DNA from: Microglena sp. YARC
Lineage: Eukaryota; Chlorophyta; Chlorophyceae; Chlamydomonadales; Chlamydomonadaceae
Length of the DNA: 64,000 nucleotides
Direction of reading: 5' to 3'
Assembly: GCA_022414725.1 (NCBI GenBank)
Contig: CM039466.1
Location: forward strand, 19,438,925 to 19,502,924
The translations under genes and the position numbers were made by a program. Under the pieces are notes generated by a model. The model had not been told where the DNA came from and made no database searches. It saw only the letters and a program-made list of their open reading frames with translations. Positions within the stretch are counted from its first letter, which is position 1. Each line of letters starts with the position of its first letter. Shown here in pieces: positions 63,903 through 64,000 of this stretch.

Positions 63903-64000
63903 ATGTCGAGCAATTATTCTGGCAGTTCGTACGGCGTTGCCACTTACAGCGGTTCTTCATGGAATTCGTCCAACATCGTCACATCCGATTCCTCGAACAG
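63903..64000 (+). CDS. Start of a Ser/Asn/Tyr-rich protein gene, cut by the window end
   Basis: ATG at 63903 opens a frame that stays open to the last base: MSSNYSGSSYGVATYSGSSW NSSNIVTSDSSN. The low-complexity Ser/Gly/Tyr start gives no family. The first Met after a unique-looking upstream region and the absence of stops make it plausible, but 32 codons are too few to be sure. Confidence 0.4.
   Translation, partial: MSSNYSGSSYGVATYSGSSWNSSNIVTSDSSN

Overview
This window is nuclear DNA from a eukaryote, most likely a green alga. The support is plant-type telomere repeats (CCCTAAA), GT-AG introns with pyrimidine tracts, a chromodomain-carrying Ty3/Gypsy retrotransposon, non-LTR retrotransposon tails, and RNA polymerase III-type SINEs. 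No species can be named from the sequence alone. Single-base indels are common in places, which suggests a long-read assembly with uneven polishing, so several broken frames may be sequence error.

Layout. 1-6.9 kb: remains of a plus-strand gene whose exon/intron junctions have each been amplified into tandem arrays (four arrays, one after another). 7-8.5 kb: little recognisable. 8.5-38.7 kb: a degenerate plus-strand Ty3/Gypsy chromovirus (host copy) with a younger minus-strand copy of the same family inserted into its integrase (5-bp target duplication CGTAC). On top of that, a 9.07-kb segment covering most of the young copy plus the end of the host copy is present twice in tandem. The host copy also holds about 5 kb (10.2-15.5 kb) that does not align to the element. 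38.7-40.2 kb: interstitial telomere tract and a TG-rich minisatellite. 40.2-43 kb: minus-strand non-LTR retrotransposon remnant (RNase H and zinc knuckle). 43-46.7 kb: inverted-repeat element, CT microsatellite, 29-bp minisatellite, homopolymer runs. 46.8-47.4 kb: a small two-exon gene whose second exon has been invaded by a hAT-like MITE. 48.1-48.8 kb: 3' end of another LINE with a pentanucleotide tail. 50-51.6 kb: more arrays. 51.7-57.0 kb: a minus-strand gene for a small protein with an MGNC acylation signal at its N terminus, a tandemly multiplied last exon and a minisatellite-filled intron. 57-64 kb: further minisatellites, two copies of a tRNA-headed SINE (one with a clear 18-bp target duplication), a second copy of a dispersed repeat also seen at 2.8 kb, hypothetical ORFs, and the start of a Ser-rich gene cut by the window end.

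The recurring theme is amplification of exon/intron boundaries into tandem arrays (1-6.9 kb and 51.7-52.9 kb), alongside expansion of short motifs inside dispersed repeats (16-bp array at 51.3 kb). The retroelement block is the only region with long coding frames. The best preserved are gag (33482-36187, minus) and protease/reverse transcriptase/RNase H (29746-32586, minus).
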